Under the pieces are notes generated by a model. It was given only the letters and a program-made list of their open reading frames with translations. It was not told the origin of the DNA and made no database searches. Source: an uncultured Lachnospiraceae bacterium (GTDB taxonomy: Bacteria > Bacillota > Clostridia > Lachnospirales > Lachnospiraceae). From it: a stretch of DNA of 17,568 nt. Positions 1 to 7,309 of the stretch are shown here, piece after piece. The stretch is from positions 1-17,568 of the forward strand of contig CAOJQZ010000050.1 in assembly GCA_948441955.1 (NCBI GenBank). The letters run 5' to 3'. Positions within the stretch are counted from its first letter, which is position 1. Every line of letters begins with the position of its first letter. Both the position numbers and the translations under genes were made by a program.

Positions 1-62
1 TCTTCTCCACCAATCTGTGCAAAGAACTGATTGATGTAATGAACAACTTTTAATTTTGCCAT
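1..62 (-). CDS. grdB: Glycine/sarcosine/betaine reductase component B, GrdB-type subunit (N-terminal fragment)
   Basis: Only the first 20 codons are inside the window; the gene runs off the left edge. The visible start reads MAKLKVVHYINQFFAQIGGE. The VVHYINQFFA-IGGEE segment is the characteristic N-terminus of the GrdB/GrdF/GrdH subunit of component B. In known systems this subunit is a selenoprotein that binds the amine substrate and passes a carboxymethyl group to selenoprotein A; its selenocysteine would lie outside the window. An AGGGAGGA ribosome binding site sits about 8 bases before the ATG. The start is only 17 bp after the grdE stop, so the two are surely cotranscribed. The family is seen directly. 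Glycine rather than sarcosine or betaine as substrate is inferred from the upstream glycine riboswitch and glycine/alanine-type transporter. Confidence 0.85.
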   Translation of the reverse strand, partial: MAKLKVVHYINQFFAQIGGE

Positions 63-79
63 GTTCTTATCCTCCCTTC

Positions 80-1360
80 CTATCTTGCACTCAGCTTGTT
101 GAAACCTGTTTCATTGGTTGCACCTGTAAGTACCTGAAGCTCTACCTCCAAGGAACCGTCCTCCCGGAGCGTCTCTTCACTTGCACCTGCAATCTTTGTC
201 ACATAGTCTAAAGTTCCAATTACCTTGTCAAGTTTCGGCAGGATAATTACCTGATTTGCGTTACCGCCTGTTACTACTGCATCTGCAGCCGGATCCGAGT
301 CAGCCAGTGACTGGGACTTTCCGTCGCGTCCTGCATACTCGTCTGTAATAATAACAGTCTTAACGCCCTCTGCCTCAATCTTCTTGCAGTTCATGATAAG
401 GTCTGTATCCGGGTTACCGAAGCCTTCCTGAGATACGATAACACCGTCAAGGTCTAACATCTTGCATAGCTTAGCCGTCCAGTCAGAGGAACGCTGCTTG
501 TCTGCAAGATATACGTTCTCGTTGGTAATAATCTGGCATACAAAGTTAATGGTCTTTCCATGCTGGTCAAACATATCGTGTACAACCGGATTGTTAAGGT
601 GCACATAGGTCGGGTTCTTATCACATGCGGATACACAGTTACCGGACACGATAGCTCCGTCCATAATTTCTGTAGGACTTAAGATTGTAGGAACGATCTT
701 CTTGGCGTCAACACCGTATACATAGGTGTCATGAAGAAGTCCCTGGCTCTGAAGCATCTGTACATATGCAACTCTCGGAAGGTTCGGATATTTCTCCATG
801 CCTTCTTTAATGGTGCATGTCTCATATACTTTTGTCTCATCAGGCGTAAGGTTACGCGCTAATTCACCAAGATATACTGCCACTCTGAAGCCTGCGAAAC
901 GAACAGCCTTCTCGTAGTCATGCTGCTTAATACCGTCTACCGGCTCGCAAACCATAACCAGGTTAAGTGTCTTTGAGAACGGCGTGTAATCAGCTCCCGG
1001 ACCCGTCATATCAATAATACCTTCCTGGAAGCCTACAATCTTTCCGGCTGTAACAACTGCCATACCCTTAAGTGCATAAGTCTTTCCTTCACCTACAGTA
1101 TCAACCTTTGCGATAACGCCCGGGAAGATTCCCCCTCTTCCTTCCACCTTAACTCTCGGCTCGATAACATCCTTAACCGGCGTAATTCTCACTGACTCGC
1201 CCGGCTTAGCGATATCAAATGATACGCTCTTAATCTTTTCGTCCTCAAGAGCAACCGCTTTTACGGCCTCTTCGGATACATAAAGGATACCGTCTTCAAT
1301 CTTAGACTCAGCCGCAAACTGAATATCCTTAATGTAAATGTGTCCCATTTCTAATCTCAC
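80..1360 (-). CDS. grdE: Glycine reductase component B, GrdE-type proprotein (pyruvoyl-forming)
   Basis: A 426-residue proprotein of component B of the Stickland glycine (or sarcosine/betaine) reductase. The family is cleaved between Asn and Cys so that the Cys becomes an N-terminal pyruvoyl/carbonyl group, which binds the substrate amine as a Schiff base. The matching site is visible at N241-C242 (VSGNCVSACDKNPTYVHLNN), giving chains of about 241 and 185 residues. Length and cleavage position fit the roughly 428-residue GrdE family. The start is a GTG (protein MRLEMGHIYIKDIQF): AAGGAGGG lies 8 bases upstream, and the family begins with this sequence. An in-frame ATG 75 bases further upstream has no such support and would add 25 unrelated residues. 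It lies 68 bp after grdX and 17 bp before grdB. The glycine, sarcosine and betaine versions (GrdE, GrdG, GrdI) are close paralogues and cannot be separated by eye; the glycine assignment rests on context. Confidence 0.9.
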   Translation of the reverse strand: MRLEMGHIYIKDIQFAAESKIEDGILYVSEEAVKAVALEDEKIKSVSFDIAKPGESVRITPVKDVIEPRVKVEGRGGIFPGVIAKVDTVGEGKTYALKGMAVVTAGKIVGFQEGIIDMTGPGADYTPFSKTLNLVMVCEPVDGIKQHDYEKAVRFAGFRVAVYLGELARNLTPDETKVYETCTIKEGMEKYPNLPRVAYVQMLQSQGLLHDTYVYGVDAKKIVPTILSPTEIMDGAIVSGNCVSACDKNPTYVHLNNPVVHDMFDQHGKTINFVCQIITNENVYLADKQRSSDWTAKLCKMLDLDGVIVSQEGFGNPDTDLIMNCKKIEAEGVKTVIITDEYAGRDGKSQSLADSDPAADAVVTGGNANQVIILPKLDKVIGTLDYVTKIAGASEETLREDGSLEVELQVLTGATNETGFNKLSAR

Positions 1361-1428
1361 TTTTGGTTCCCTCCTTAAAATAATGATATTATTGTTTAAA
1401 GCTGCAACGCTTTTACAACCCCAACGAC

Positions 1429-1812
1429 TTACCATGCATCTGCCGATGCAATCCCGCTTTCTAACAGAGTCCAGTCAATCAGCTGAAAATCCTCATATAC
1501 CGAAGGCTTGTACTTATCTGATTTAAACTCAAACTTCCGGCACGCTTGTATGGCATTTTCTATGATTGCCAGCGACCCTTCGTCTATCTCCCCCTTTCCT
1601 GTCGAAATCATTACCGATTTATACGGCGTTTCATTAGGCTTCACACTTCCTGAAAGGGGGTGTGATAAAAGCCGGTGACCCTCGTGAATTCTGTCTCTGA
1701 CCTCCTTTAAGACATCTTCATAAGAAATATCCCTGTAAGCGACTATGCGGCTGTCATCAAGCTTTTTCGGAACTAATGGATTATTCGTTATTATCATGTA
1801 GTGTTTTGTCAT
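1429..1812 (-). CDS. grdX: GrdX family protein
   Basis: A 127-residue protein beginning MTKHYMIITNNPLVPKKL. The MIITNNP start, small size and position directly before grdE match GrdX, a protein of unknown biochemical role found at the head of glycine/sarcosine/betaine reductase operons. There is no signal peptide or membrane segment, so it is probably cytoplasmic. The start is preceded by a modest GGGCGGA-type ribosome site about 8 bases away. It is the first gene after the glycine riboswitch and terminator at 1841-2060. Reading through the leader would therefore be needed to express grdX and the genes behind it. The family call comes from recognising the N-terminus and context; no function is claimed. 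Confidence 0.85.
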   Translation of the reverse strand: MTKHYMIITNNPLVPKKLDDSRIVAYRDISYEDVLKEVRDRIHEGHRLLSHPLSGSVKPNETPYKSVMISTGKGEIDEGSLAIIENAIQACRKFEFKSDKYKPSVYEDFQLIDWTLLESGIASADAW

Positions 1813-1840
1813 CTCTTATCCGCCCTTTCCCGCAATTTAG

Positions 1841-1885
1841 GTAAAAAAGAAGGACGATGCAAATAAAAATGTGCTATCGTCCTTT
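1841..1885 (-). terminator. Intrinsic terminator of the grd riboswitch leader
   Basis: On the minus strand AAGGACGAT pairs with ATCGTCCTT (1876-1884 with 1850-1858). After a one-base bulge GCA pairs with TGC, closing a loop of about 10 bases. The stem is followed by C and six T (1849-1843). It lies 29 bases before the grdX start and after the glycine aptamer, so it is the likely expression platform. Eight bases of its 5' arm (1873-1880) are exactly complementary to 2037-2044 inside the aptamer. Confidence 0.88.
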
Positions 1886-1955
1886 CTGTCTTTTGTCCCG
1901 ATTGCTTTTTAGTCAAAGCCTGTTGTCATCCAACACAAGATTCAGAATACGGTCC

Positions 1956-2060
1956 TTTTCCCCGTCCTTTTGCCTGAAAGTTTCGCCTTGTATGCGTTCA
2001 CCTCACATATTCGGTTTGCCTCTTCGGCGGCTATATACGATAGCTCTCTCTTGAGAAAAA
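1956..2060 (-). promoter_or_regulatory. Glycine riboswitch aptamer (upstream of grdX)
   Basis: The minus strand carries the two conserved blocks of the glycine riboswitch in order: GCCGAAGAGGCAAACC (about 2012-2028) and CAGGCAAAAGGACGG (about 1962-1976). P1 can form from TTTTTCTC (2053-2060) and GGGGAAAA (1956-1963), eight pairs including two G·U. P2 is GCTAT/ATAGC closing CGTAT (2030-2044). This is one complete aptamer. The RNA downstream holds GGGACAAAAGACAG (about 1888-1901), which resembles the 3' half of a second aptamer without its conserved 5' half, as in single aptamers with a degenerate partner. The 406 bases between grdX and the transporter gene hold this leader, its promoter and an inverted repeat. 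I see no protein gene there. Confidence 0.88.
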
Positions 2061-2119
2061 TCATCCCGCTATTTACTTGTTTTTATAGACACAACGAATA
2101 TATTTCATTGTCTGTATCT

Positions 2120-2148
2120 ATAGTAACTTATCGTTAAATTATTTTCAA
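2120..2148 (-). promoter_or_regulatory. Promoter of the grdX-grdE-grdB operon
   Basis: On the minus strand TTGAAA (2143-2148), a 17-base spacer and TACTAT (2120-2125) make a good sigma-A-type match. The predicted start near 2113 leaves about 50 bases of leader before the P1 helix of the glycine aptamer. Inferred from sequence only. Confidence 0.6.
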
Positions 2149-2153
2149 CCCTT

Positions 2154-2179
2154 TGACTAAATTTTATTTCATTTAGTCA
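2154..2179. repeat. Perfect 9-bp inverted repeat before the grd promoter
   Basis: TGACTAAAT (2154-2162) and ATTTAGTCA (2171-2179) are perfect inverted copies separated by 8 bases. They end 6 bases before the -35 box of the grd promoter and lie 40-65 bases after the stop of the transporter gene. No T-run follows on the minus strand, so it is not a standard intrinsic terminator. It could be an operator or a 3' end-stabilising hairpin. Confidence 0.5.
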
Positions 2180-2218
2180 TATTGCATAAATTTCTCAAGA
2201 TTTTTTATGAAAAATTAC

Positions 2219-3589
2219 TTATTTCCCCTTCTTTTTAAAATTTTGGAAATAATCATCATGTACCTTCTTAATCACATTGCTTAATGCAAACAGTGCAAGA
2301 ATATTCGGTATAACCATCAGAGAGTTGAAAGTATCCTGCATGGTCCATACAAGCTCCACCTCTGCAAGGGAACCAAGGAATACGCATACAGCAACAATTA
2401 CTGAATAAATCCTGACAGCCTTTGCTCCAAACAGATATTTAATATTTGCCTGACCAAAGAAATACCATCCAAGAATCGTGGAAAATGCGAAGAAGAACAT
2501 ACAGATTGCGATAAAGATGTCTCCTCCCTTTCCGTACAGTGTAGAGAACGCATACTGGCTTAACTCTGCTCCTGTCTTTCCTGTTGGGATAGAATGTGTC
2601 GTGATAATTACAAATGCAGTAAGATTCAGAATGACAAATGTATCAATAAACACACCGATCATAGCTACGAATCCCTGCTCTACCGGATGGTTAACCTTAG
2701 CAACTGCGTGTGCGTGAGGCGTAGAACCCATACCGGCTTCATTGGAGAACAGACCCCGGGCAACACCCTTTGTAAGAGCAAGCTTGATCGTAGCGCCTGC
2801 TGCTCCGCCGACAATGGAGGACGGTGCAAATGCTCCTACAACGATTGCATGGAACGCATATGGAATCTCCTTAAAGTTAAAGATAATTACAATTAAAGAA
2901 CCAACAATATAGAACGCCGCCATAATCGGAACAATCAGCTCTGTAATCTTTGCAATACGTCCTGTACCGCCTAAGAATACGAACAAAGCAAGGACTGCAA
3001 GAATAATACCCATAATCCACTGCGGCATTCCGAATGCGGTATTAAATGCTGCTGCAATGGAGTTAGACTGTACGGCATTTCCCATAAAGCCAAGAGCCAG
3101 TGTAATAAGAACGGCAAAAATACCTGCCAGCACCTTGCCGAAGCCTCCTGAAAATGCTGCGCGTATGTAATATACAGGACCGCCTGTTACTTCTCCGTCG
3201 TCGCCCACCTTCTTATACTTCTGTGCCATAATTGCCTCGGCATAAATGGTTGCCATTCCAAGGAACGCTGCAATCCACATCCAGAAAATTGCTCCGGGAC
3301 CGCCGATTGCAAGAGCTGTTGCCGCTCCGGCAATATTACCGGTACCTACCTGAGCTGCGATTGCTGTTGCAAGAGCCTGGAAGGATGACATACCGTCTGC
3401 TCCCGCCTTGTCGCCCTTTTTAAACATTCCTCCGAAAGTTCTTCTCATTCCTTCGCCAAAGCCCTTTACCTGGATAAATCCAAGCTTTACCGTGAACCAG
3501 ATGCCGCCGCCAAGAAGTGCGGCGATAAGAATGTAATTAGACAGATAGCTGCCTATTGTTGAGAAAATATTATTTAACATTGCTTCCAT
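2219..3589 (-). CDS. Sodium:alanine/glycine symporter, AGCS family
   Basis: A 456-residue integral membrane transporter of the alanine-or-glycine:cation symporter family (AlsT/AgcS type), which imports alanine or glycine with sodium. The AGCS signature is at residues 68-99 (SSFQALATAIAAQVGTGNIA, then GGPGA and further on ATIYAE). Later conserved segments include VTGGPVYYI and GLFSNEAGMGSTPHAHA. About 11 hydrophobic segments span the chain, and the length is normal for the family. The start at 3589 is preferred over a second ATG three codons on, because AAAGGGGG lies about 9 bases upstream of it. It has its own promoter (3666-3694) and lies 5' of the glycine-riboswitch grd operon in the same direction, so glycine supply to the reductase is the likely role. 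Preference for glycine over alanine cannot be read from the sequence. Confidence 0.92.
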   Translation of the reverse strand: MEAMLNNIFSTIGSYLSNYILIAALLGGGIWFTVKLGFIQVKGFGEGMRRTFGGMFKKGDKAGADGMSSFQALATAIAAQVGTGNIAGAATALAIGGPGAIFWMWIAAFLGMATIYAEAIMAQKYKKVGDDGEVTGGPVYYIRAAFSGGFGKVLAGIFAVLITLALGFMGNAVQSNSIAAAFNTAFGMPQWIMGIILAVLALFVFLGGTGRIAKITELIVPIMAAFYIVGSLIVIIFNFKEIPYAFHAIVVGAFAPSSIVGGAAGATIKLALTKGVARGLFSNEAGMGSTPHAHAVAKVNHPVEQGFVAMIGVFIDTFVILNLTAFVIITTHSIPTGKTGAELSQYAFSTLYGKGGDIFIAICMFFFAFSTILGWYFFGQANIKYLFGAKAVRIYSVIVAVCVFLGSLAEVELVWTMQDTFNSLMVIPNILALFALSNVIKKVHDDYFQNFKKKGK

Positions 3590-3665
3590 TTCTGAATTCC
3601 CCCTTTTCTCATTTTCTCATTTTATAGATACATCGAATAAAAACCTTAAATTATTCGATATATTT

Positions 3666-3694
3666 ATAATACAATATTCAGAGGAATTTTGCAA
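3666..3694 (-). promoter_or_regulatory. Promoter of the AGCS transporter gene
   Basis: On the minus strand TTGCAA (3689-3694), a 17-base spacer and TATTAT (3666-3671). It lies about 77 bases before the start codon, in an A+T-rich gap after the purB terminator. No riboswitch motif is seen in this leader. Confidence 0.55.
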
Positions 3695-3740
3695 TCAAAT
3701 TCTTCTTTTTTTGCATTATTCAGAAAATTTTCGTCATATG

Positions 3741-3790
3741 AAAAATGCACACAAAAAAGTCCATCCTTTCATACTTTTTTGTGCGCATTT
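3741..3790 (-). terminator. Strong hairpin terminator after purB
   Basis: On the minus strand GCGCACAAAAAAGT pairs with ACTTTTTTGTGTGC over 14 positions (3747-3786, one G·U) around a 12-base loop. ATTTTT follows. It begins within 10 bases of the purB stop and separates the purB operon from the transporter gene. The stem contains runs of A and T, so it could also work in the other direction. Confidence 0.85.
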
Positions 3791-3796
3791 ATTATT

Positions 3797-5230
3797 TTAA
3801 ACGTGTATTTCCGCCGTCATTCCAAGAAGTTCTTCATTCTCCTTAAGAACCGGATTTATAACCTTCTTCAGGAATGCTTCTACCTGAAGAGGAGCGCGTC
3901 CTACATATTTCGCTGGATCCATGGCCGCCTTAAGCTTCTCCTCATCAAGACCGAATGCCTTATCCTTTGCAATCAGCTCAAGAAGATTATTATCAAGTCC
4001 CTTTTCCTTCACATTTCTTCCCGCCTCCATGGAAAGCTTGCGGATTCTCTCATGGAGCTCCTGTCGATTTCCGCCTGCCTTTACTGCATCCATCATAATA
4101 TTTTCCGTCGCCATAAACGGCAGTTCGCTCATGAGCCGTTTCTCAATGACCTTTGGATACACTACCAGTCCGTCCACTACATTCAGACAAAGGTCTAAGA
4201 TACCGTCAATGGCAAGAAAGCCCTCCGGAATGCTTAAACGTTTATTTGCCGAATCGTCCAGCGTTCTCTCAAACCACTGAGCCGCTGATGTAATAGCCGG
4301 ATTGAGGGCGTCAATCATCACATATCTGGAGAGGGAAGCAATTCGTTCGCTTCTCATGGGATTTCTTTTATATGCCATGGCAGAGGAGCCAATCTGGCTC
4401 TTTTCAAAAGGTTCCTCCACCTCTTTTAAATGCTGAAGAAGCCGAATGTCATTGGAGAACTTGTGGGCGCTTGCGGCAATCCCTGCAAGAACATTTAACA
4501 CTCTGGTATCCACCTTTCTTGAATAGGTCTGACCAGAAACCGGACAGCATGCTTCAAACCCCATCTTCTTTGCAATCATGGGATCAATTTTGTCAATTGT
4601 CTCCTGATCACCGTCAAAAAGCTCTAAAAAACTTGCCTGTGTTCCTGTCGTTCCCTTGGAGCCTAAAAGCTTCAGGCTTCCTCTTACATAATTTAAATCT
4701 TCCAGATCCATCAAAAATTCCTGCATCCAGAGTGTTGCCCGCTTTCCTACTGTAGTAGGCTGCGCCGGCTGAAAATGGGTAAATGCAAGGGTAGGCTGGC
4801 TTTTATATTCATCTGCGAACCTGGAAAGCTCTGAAAGGACATTTACCAGCTTTTTCTTTACAATGTCAAGAGCCTCTGCCATAAGAATCATGTCCGTGTT
4901 ATCCCCCACATAGCAGGACGTTGCCCCAAGGTGGATAATACCCTTTGCTTTTGGGCACTGTATTCCATAGGCGTACACATGGGACATGACGTCGTGGCGC
5001 ACCTGTTTTTCTCTTTCCTTTGCCACATCATAGTTAATATCATCTGCATGGGCCTTTAACTCTTCAATCTGCTCGTCTGTTATCGGAAACCCCAGCTCCT
5101 TCTCCGTCTCCGCCAGCGCAATCCACAGTCTTCTCCAGGTACGGAATTTCTTGTCCGGCGAGAAAATGTACTGCATCTCTTTTCCTGCATACCGCTCAGA
5201 AAGCGGGCTTACATATCTGTCGTTTGTCAT
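3797..5230 (-). CDS. purB: Adenylosuccinate lyase
   Basis: A 477-residue cytoplasmic enzyme of the fumarase/aspartase superfamily. It removes fumarate from SAICAR and from adenylosuccinate in purine and AMP synthesis. The superfamily signature GSSAMAYKRNP is at residues 281-291, with the flexible-loop serines at 282-283. THFQPAQPTT (151-160) carries the general-acid-region histidine H152, and RHDVMSH (78-84) is also conserved. The length fits the longer, roughly 480-residue group of the family. The start at 5230 (MTNDRYVSPL) is preceded by AAAGGAG; an in-frame start 21 codons further up has no family support. The gene begins 38 bp after the TPR gene with no hairpin between, so it is probably the last gene of the DUF5717 operon. 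A terminator follows. Confidence 0.97.
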   Translation of the reverse strand: MTNDRYVSPLSERYAGKEMQYIFSPDKKFRTWRRLWIALAETEKELGFPITDEQIEELKAHADDINYDVAKEREKQVRHDVMSHVYAYGIQCPKAKGIIHLGATSCYVGDNTDMILMAEALDIVKKKLVNVLSELSRFADEYKSQPTLAFTHFQPAQPTTVGKRATLWMQEFLMDLEDLNYVRGSLKLLGSKGTTGTQASFLELFDGDQETIDKIDPMIAKKMGFEACCPVSGQTYSRKVDTRVLNVLAGIAASAHKFSNDIRLLQHLKEVEEPFEKSQIGSSAMAYKRNPMRSERIASLSRYVMIDALNPAITSAAQWFERTLDDSANKRLSIPEGFLAIDGILDLCLNVVDGLVVYPKVIEKRLMSELPFMATENIMMDAVKAGGNRQELHERIRKLSMEAGRNVKEKGLDNNLLELIAKDKAFGLDEEKLKAAMDPAKYVGRAPLQVEAFLKKVINPVLKENEELLGMTAEIHV

Positions 5231-5268
5231 TTGTTTTTCTCCTTTTTCTATTTCTGTCTCTTGATTCA

Positions 5269-6027
5269 CTAAATGCGGGATTCTTTTTTCCACTCTCCAA
5301 GCTTCCCCTCATCTACCTCCATATCCACTTCCTTTTTTGCTCTTTCTACCTCCTCCCTCACAAGGGAATTCATAGCAAGAAAAACCGGATTGCCCGAAAG
5401 CATTTTCATATAATCCTCCTCCGGCAAGTAACGCTGACAGCAATAAAGGTATGCTTTCAGCATATCAGGCTCCTCACAGATATGACATGCCTCCCGGTAC
5501 ATTGCCGCCGCTTCCTCATATAAAAACAAAGAGCCATAAGCTGTTCCCAGGCATGCGTAAATACGTCCGTAAAAGGTCTTATCCACCGAATCATCCCATT
5601 CCCGGTTGATAACTGACTGATATACAAGAATTGCCGATGCATATTCTCCTGCTTTTAAAAGCGTATCCGCTTTATACTTTGCTTTTTCAACATCTTTTTG
5701 GTTCTGCAATTGCTCCAGAAGATTCTGTATTTTCGTAATTTCAAGAGGAGCATAAATAACCGAGCCTTTCAATATCGTAAGCACAAATTCAGAAAGACTT
5801 GCATTCTGATCCAGTTCCCTGCGCAGCATTTCCGCCATCTCACCCAGCTCCAGTTCATCCTGCAGCCAGTCGCAGAGCCTCCGGTTCATAATCATATGAT
5901 CAATCAGGTAAAGATTATTACATATATAATAACACAGCTCTTCTATTGTATATATCCTCATATGGACCCGCGATATCTCGTAAGGCCGTTTTGCTCGTTT
6001 TTTATGACATAGAATTAAACTGCCCAT
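5269..6027 (-). CDS. TPR-containing protein of the DUF5717/DUF5716 operon, function unknown
   Basis: A 252-residue protein with no signal peptide or membrane helix, so likely cytoplasmic. Two TPR-like helical hairpins are visible at about 114-145 (AKYKADTLLKAGEYASAILV...) and 153-185 (YACLGTAYGSLFLYEEAAAM...). The N-terminal half is helical, with a distinctive segment at 27-42 (YTIEELCYYICNNLYL). The C-terminus (226-252) is highly charged. The start at 6027 is supported by GGGAGGAA 6 bases upstream. It overlaps the end of the DUF5716-type gene by 26 bp, which suggests translational coupling. TPRs usually carry protein contacts, so an adaptor role with its two upstream partners is likely. This is inference; no biochemical function is claimed. 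Confidence 0.85.
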   Translation of the reverse strand: MGSLILCHKKRAKRPYEISRVHMRIYTIEELCYYICNNLYLIDHMIMNRRLCDWLQDELELGEMAEMLRRELDQNASLSEFVLTILKGSVIYAPLEITKIQNLLEQLQNQKDVEKAKYKADTLLKAGEYASAILVYQSVINREWDDSVDKTFYGRIYACLGTAYGSLFLYEEAAAMYREACHICEEPDMLKAYLYCCQRYLPEEDYMKMLSGNPVFLAMNSLVREEVERAKKEVDMEVDEGKLGEWKKESRI

Positions 6028-7285
6028 TGGTTCCTCCCAACTGAATCACCTTTTCCACCTGAAAATCTGTTGCCGGAAAAAATTCTCCAAATCCGATATC
6101 TTTAAAAGTCAGCCTGCATGTTTTCTCGTCCAGAAACAAAACCTCTACCTGAATACGCAGGGAGTAGTCCGTACGGGCAGGCATTCCTTCAAGGGAAACC
6201 TCCTCCACCCGCATCTCCTCTCCATCCAGCGATTCTATCAGAATCTCAATACTGGATACATCCTCCAGGAGCACTTCCCACTGACCATCTGCTTCATACC
6301 AGTGCTCTCCCCACGACACAATAGGATACCATCCCTCCTGCCCGTTCACACGCATTCTGAGGGCAATCCGCTCCATAAGCTTACTTTCGTCCAGATAAAC
6401 CGGACCCTCCTCCGCAGATGCACATTTTCGAATGGACGTGTAACACGCACCTTTGCTGTAGAGATTATTTCCCAAAAAGGCACGCCGTCCGTTACATAAT
6501 ACTTTCTGGGAATCCGGATACCAGTTTTTTTCAAATCCCTCGCCAGTCAGATAGACAGATGATACTACTTTTTTTTCAAACACATTTTCAATCATCGATT
6601 TAAAGGCAGCATCTGCATCCTTCGCCTTTTCCTCACTGATAATGGGATATAATGCCGCCAGCTCTTTCATATGTGCATTTGCCACTTCGTCAACCGTAAC
6701 ATAAGTCCCGCCGGTATGCCCCGTATTTACATTGAGCTTCCTGAGCATATAGGCCTTAATCCTCTGATCATCACAGAAGAAAAGCGCCGATTCATACTGC
6801 CACAGTTCTTTGGGCTGAAAGATCATATACTGACAGAAACTCTCTTTATAATCCTGAACAAAAACGTGAGATTTGGGTATCCCCAAATGCTGTCCGATTC
6901 CCTTAAGCATTTTTGACATATCAATATCCGTTTCAGGAGTAGAAAAGGTTAAAAACTCTATATTCTCAAATTTCTCAAGTGAGAGTTCCACAAATTTAGC
7001 CAGCAGCCATACCGCGTCATAGATTTTTTCTCCGAGGCGTACTTTTTCTCTGTATACTGCCCGTTCAAACAGATCTGTGACGGTATGCCCGAGACTTACT
7101 GTTGCCAGCCTTTTCGCCTCTTTTCCATAAATCCAGCGCTCCTGGAAATATCCGATCACAAGAGGGATCTGATAATTGTCTGCCGCGGTCTCTAATGTTT
7201 CCGGCTCATCCTTTGTCTCGTCATAAAAACTGATCTGACAGTTTTTTTCATTAATATCATATCCAAGAATGTGCCCCTTCTTCAT
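6002..7285 (-). CDS. Hsp70-like (ASKHA-fold) protein, DUF5716 type, function unknown
   Basis: A 427-residue soluble protein that I place in the DUF5716 group from memory. It keeps the linear order of Hsp70/DnaK elements. Residues 6-22 (ILGYDINEKNCQISFYD) resemble phosphate loop 1 (DnaK IGIDLGTTNSCVAI). Residues 41-61 (PLVIGY...WIYGKEAKRLA) resemble the PS-V-F..VG..AKRQA region. Residues 167-181 (ALFFCDDQRIKAYML) align with phosphate loop 2. Residues 244-282 (VYLTGEGF...AFLGNNLYSKGACY) resemble the adenosine region. From about 296 a beta-rich tail ends in LRIQVEVLFLDEKTCRLTFK, reminiscent of the Hsp70 substrate-binding beta domain. The normal Gly-Thr-Thr and Gly-Gly-Gly-Thr loops are missing, so ATPase activity is doubtful. 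The gene lies 24 bp after the DUF5717-type gene with a GGGAGGGGG site, and it overlaps the TPR gene. The Hsp70 relation is inferred by eye. Confidence 0.8.
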   Translation of the reverse strand: MKKGHILGYDINEKNCQISFYDETKDEPETLETAADNYQIPLVIGYFQERWIYGKEAKRLATVSLGHTVTDLFERAVYREKVRLGEKIYDAVWLLAKFVELSLEKFENIEFLTFSTPETDIDMSKMLKGIGQHLGIPKSHVFVQDYKESFCQYMIFQPKELWQYESALFFCDDQRIKAYMLRKLNVNTGHTGGTYVTVDEVANAHMKELAALYPIISEEKAKDADAAFKSMIENVFEKKVVSSVYLTGEGFEKNWYPDSQKVLCNGRRAFLGNNLYSKGACYTSIRKCASAEEGPVYLDESKLMERIALRMRVNGQEGWYPIVSWGEHWYEADGQWEVLLEDVSSIEILIESLDGEEMRVEEVSLEGMPARTDYSLRIQVEVLFLDEKTCRLTFKDIGFGEFFPATDFQVEKVIQLGGTNGQFNSMS

Positions 7286-7309
7286 TATCCTTTCCCCCTC
7301 CCTTTAAAA

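Noticed and set aside
1361..1435. Longer grdE start at an ATG, adding 25 residues
   Set aside because: The GTG at 1360 has AAGGAGGG at the right distance and gives the family N-terminus MRLEMGHIYIKDIQ. The extra residues look like untranslated leader.
2154..2179. Inverted repeat read as intrinsic terminator of the AGCS gene
   Set aside because: No T-run follows the stem on the minus strand. It is kept as a repeat of unknown role.
3689..4280. Plus-strand open frames of 119 and 169 codons opposite purB
   Set aside because: They lie wholly or mostly antisense to a well-conserved gene, have no good ribosome site and no recognisable domain.
5962..6027. Shorter TPR-protein start at 5961 (MRIYTIEELC)
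   Set aside because: No ribosome site precedes it, while GGGAGGAA lies 6 bases before the ATG at 6027.
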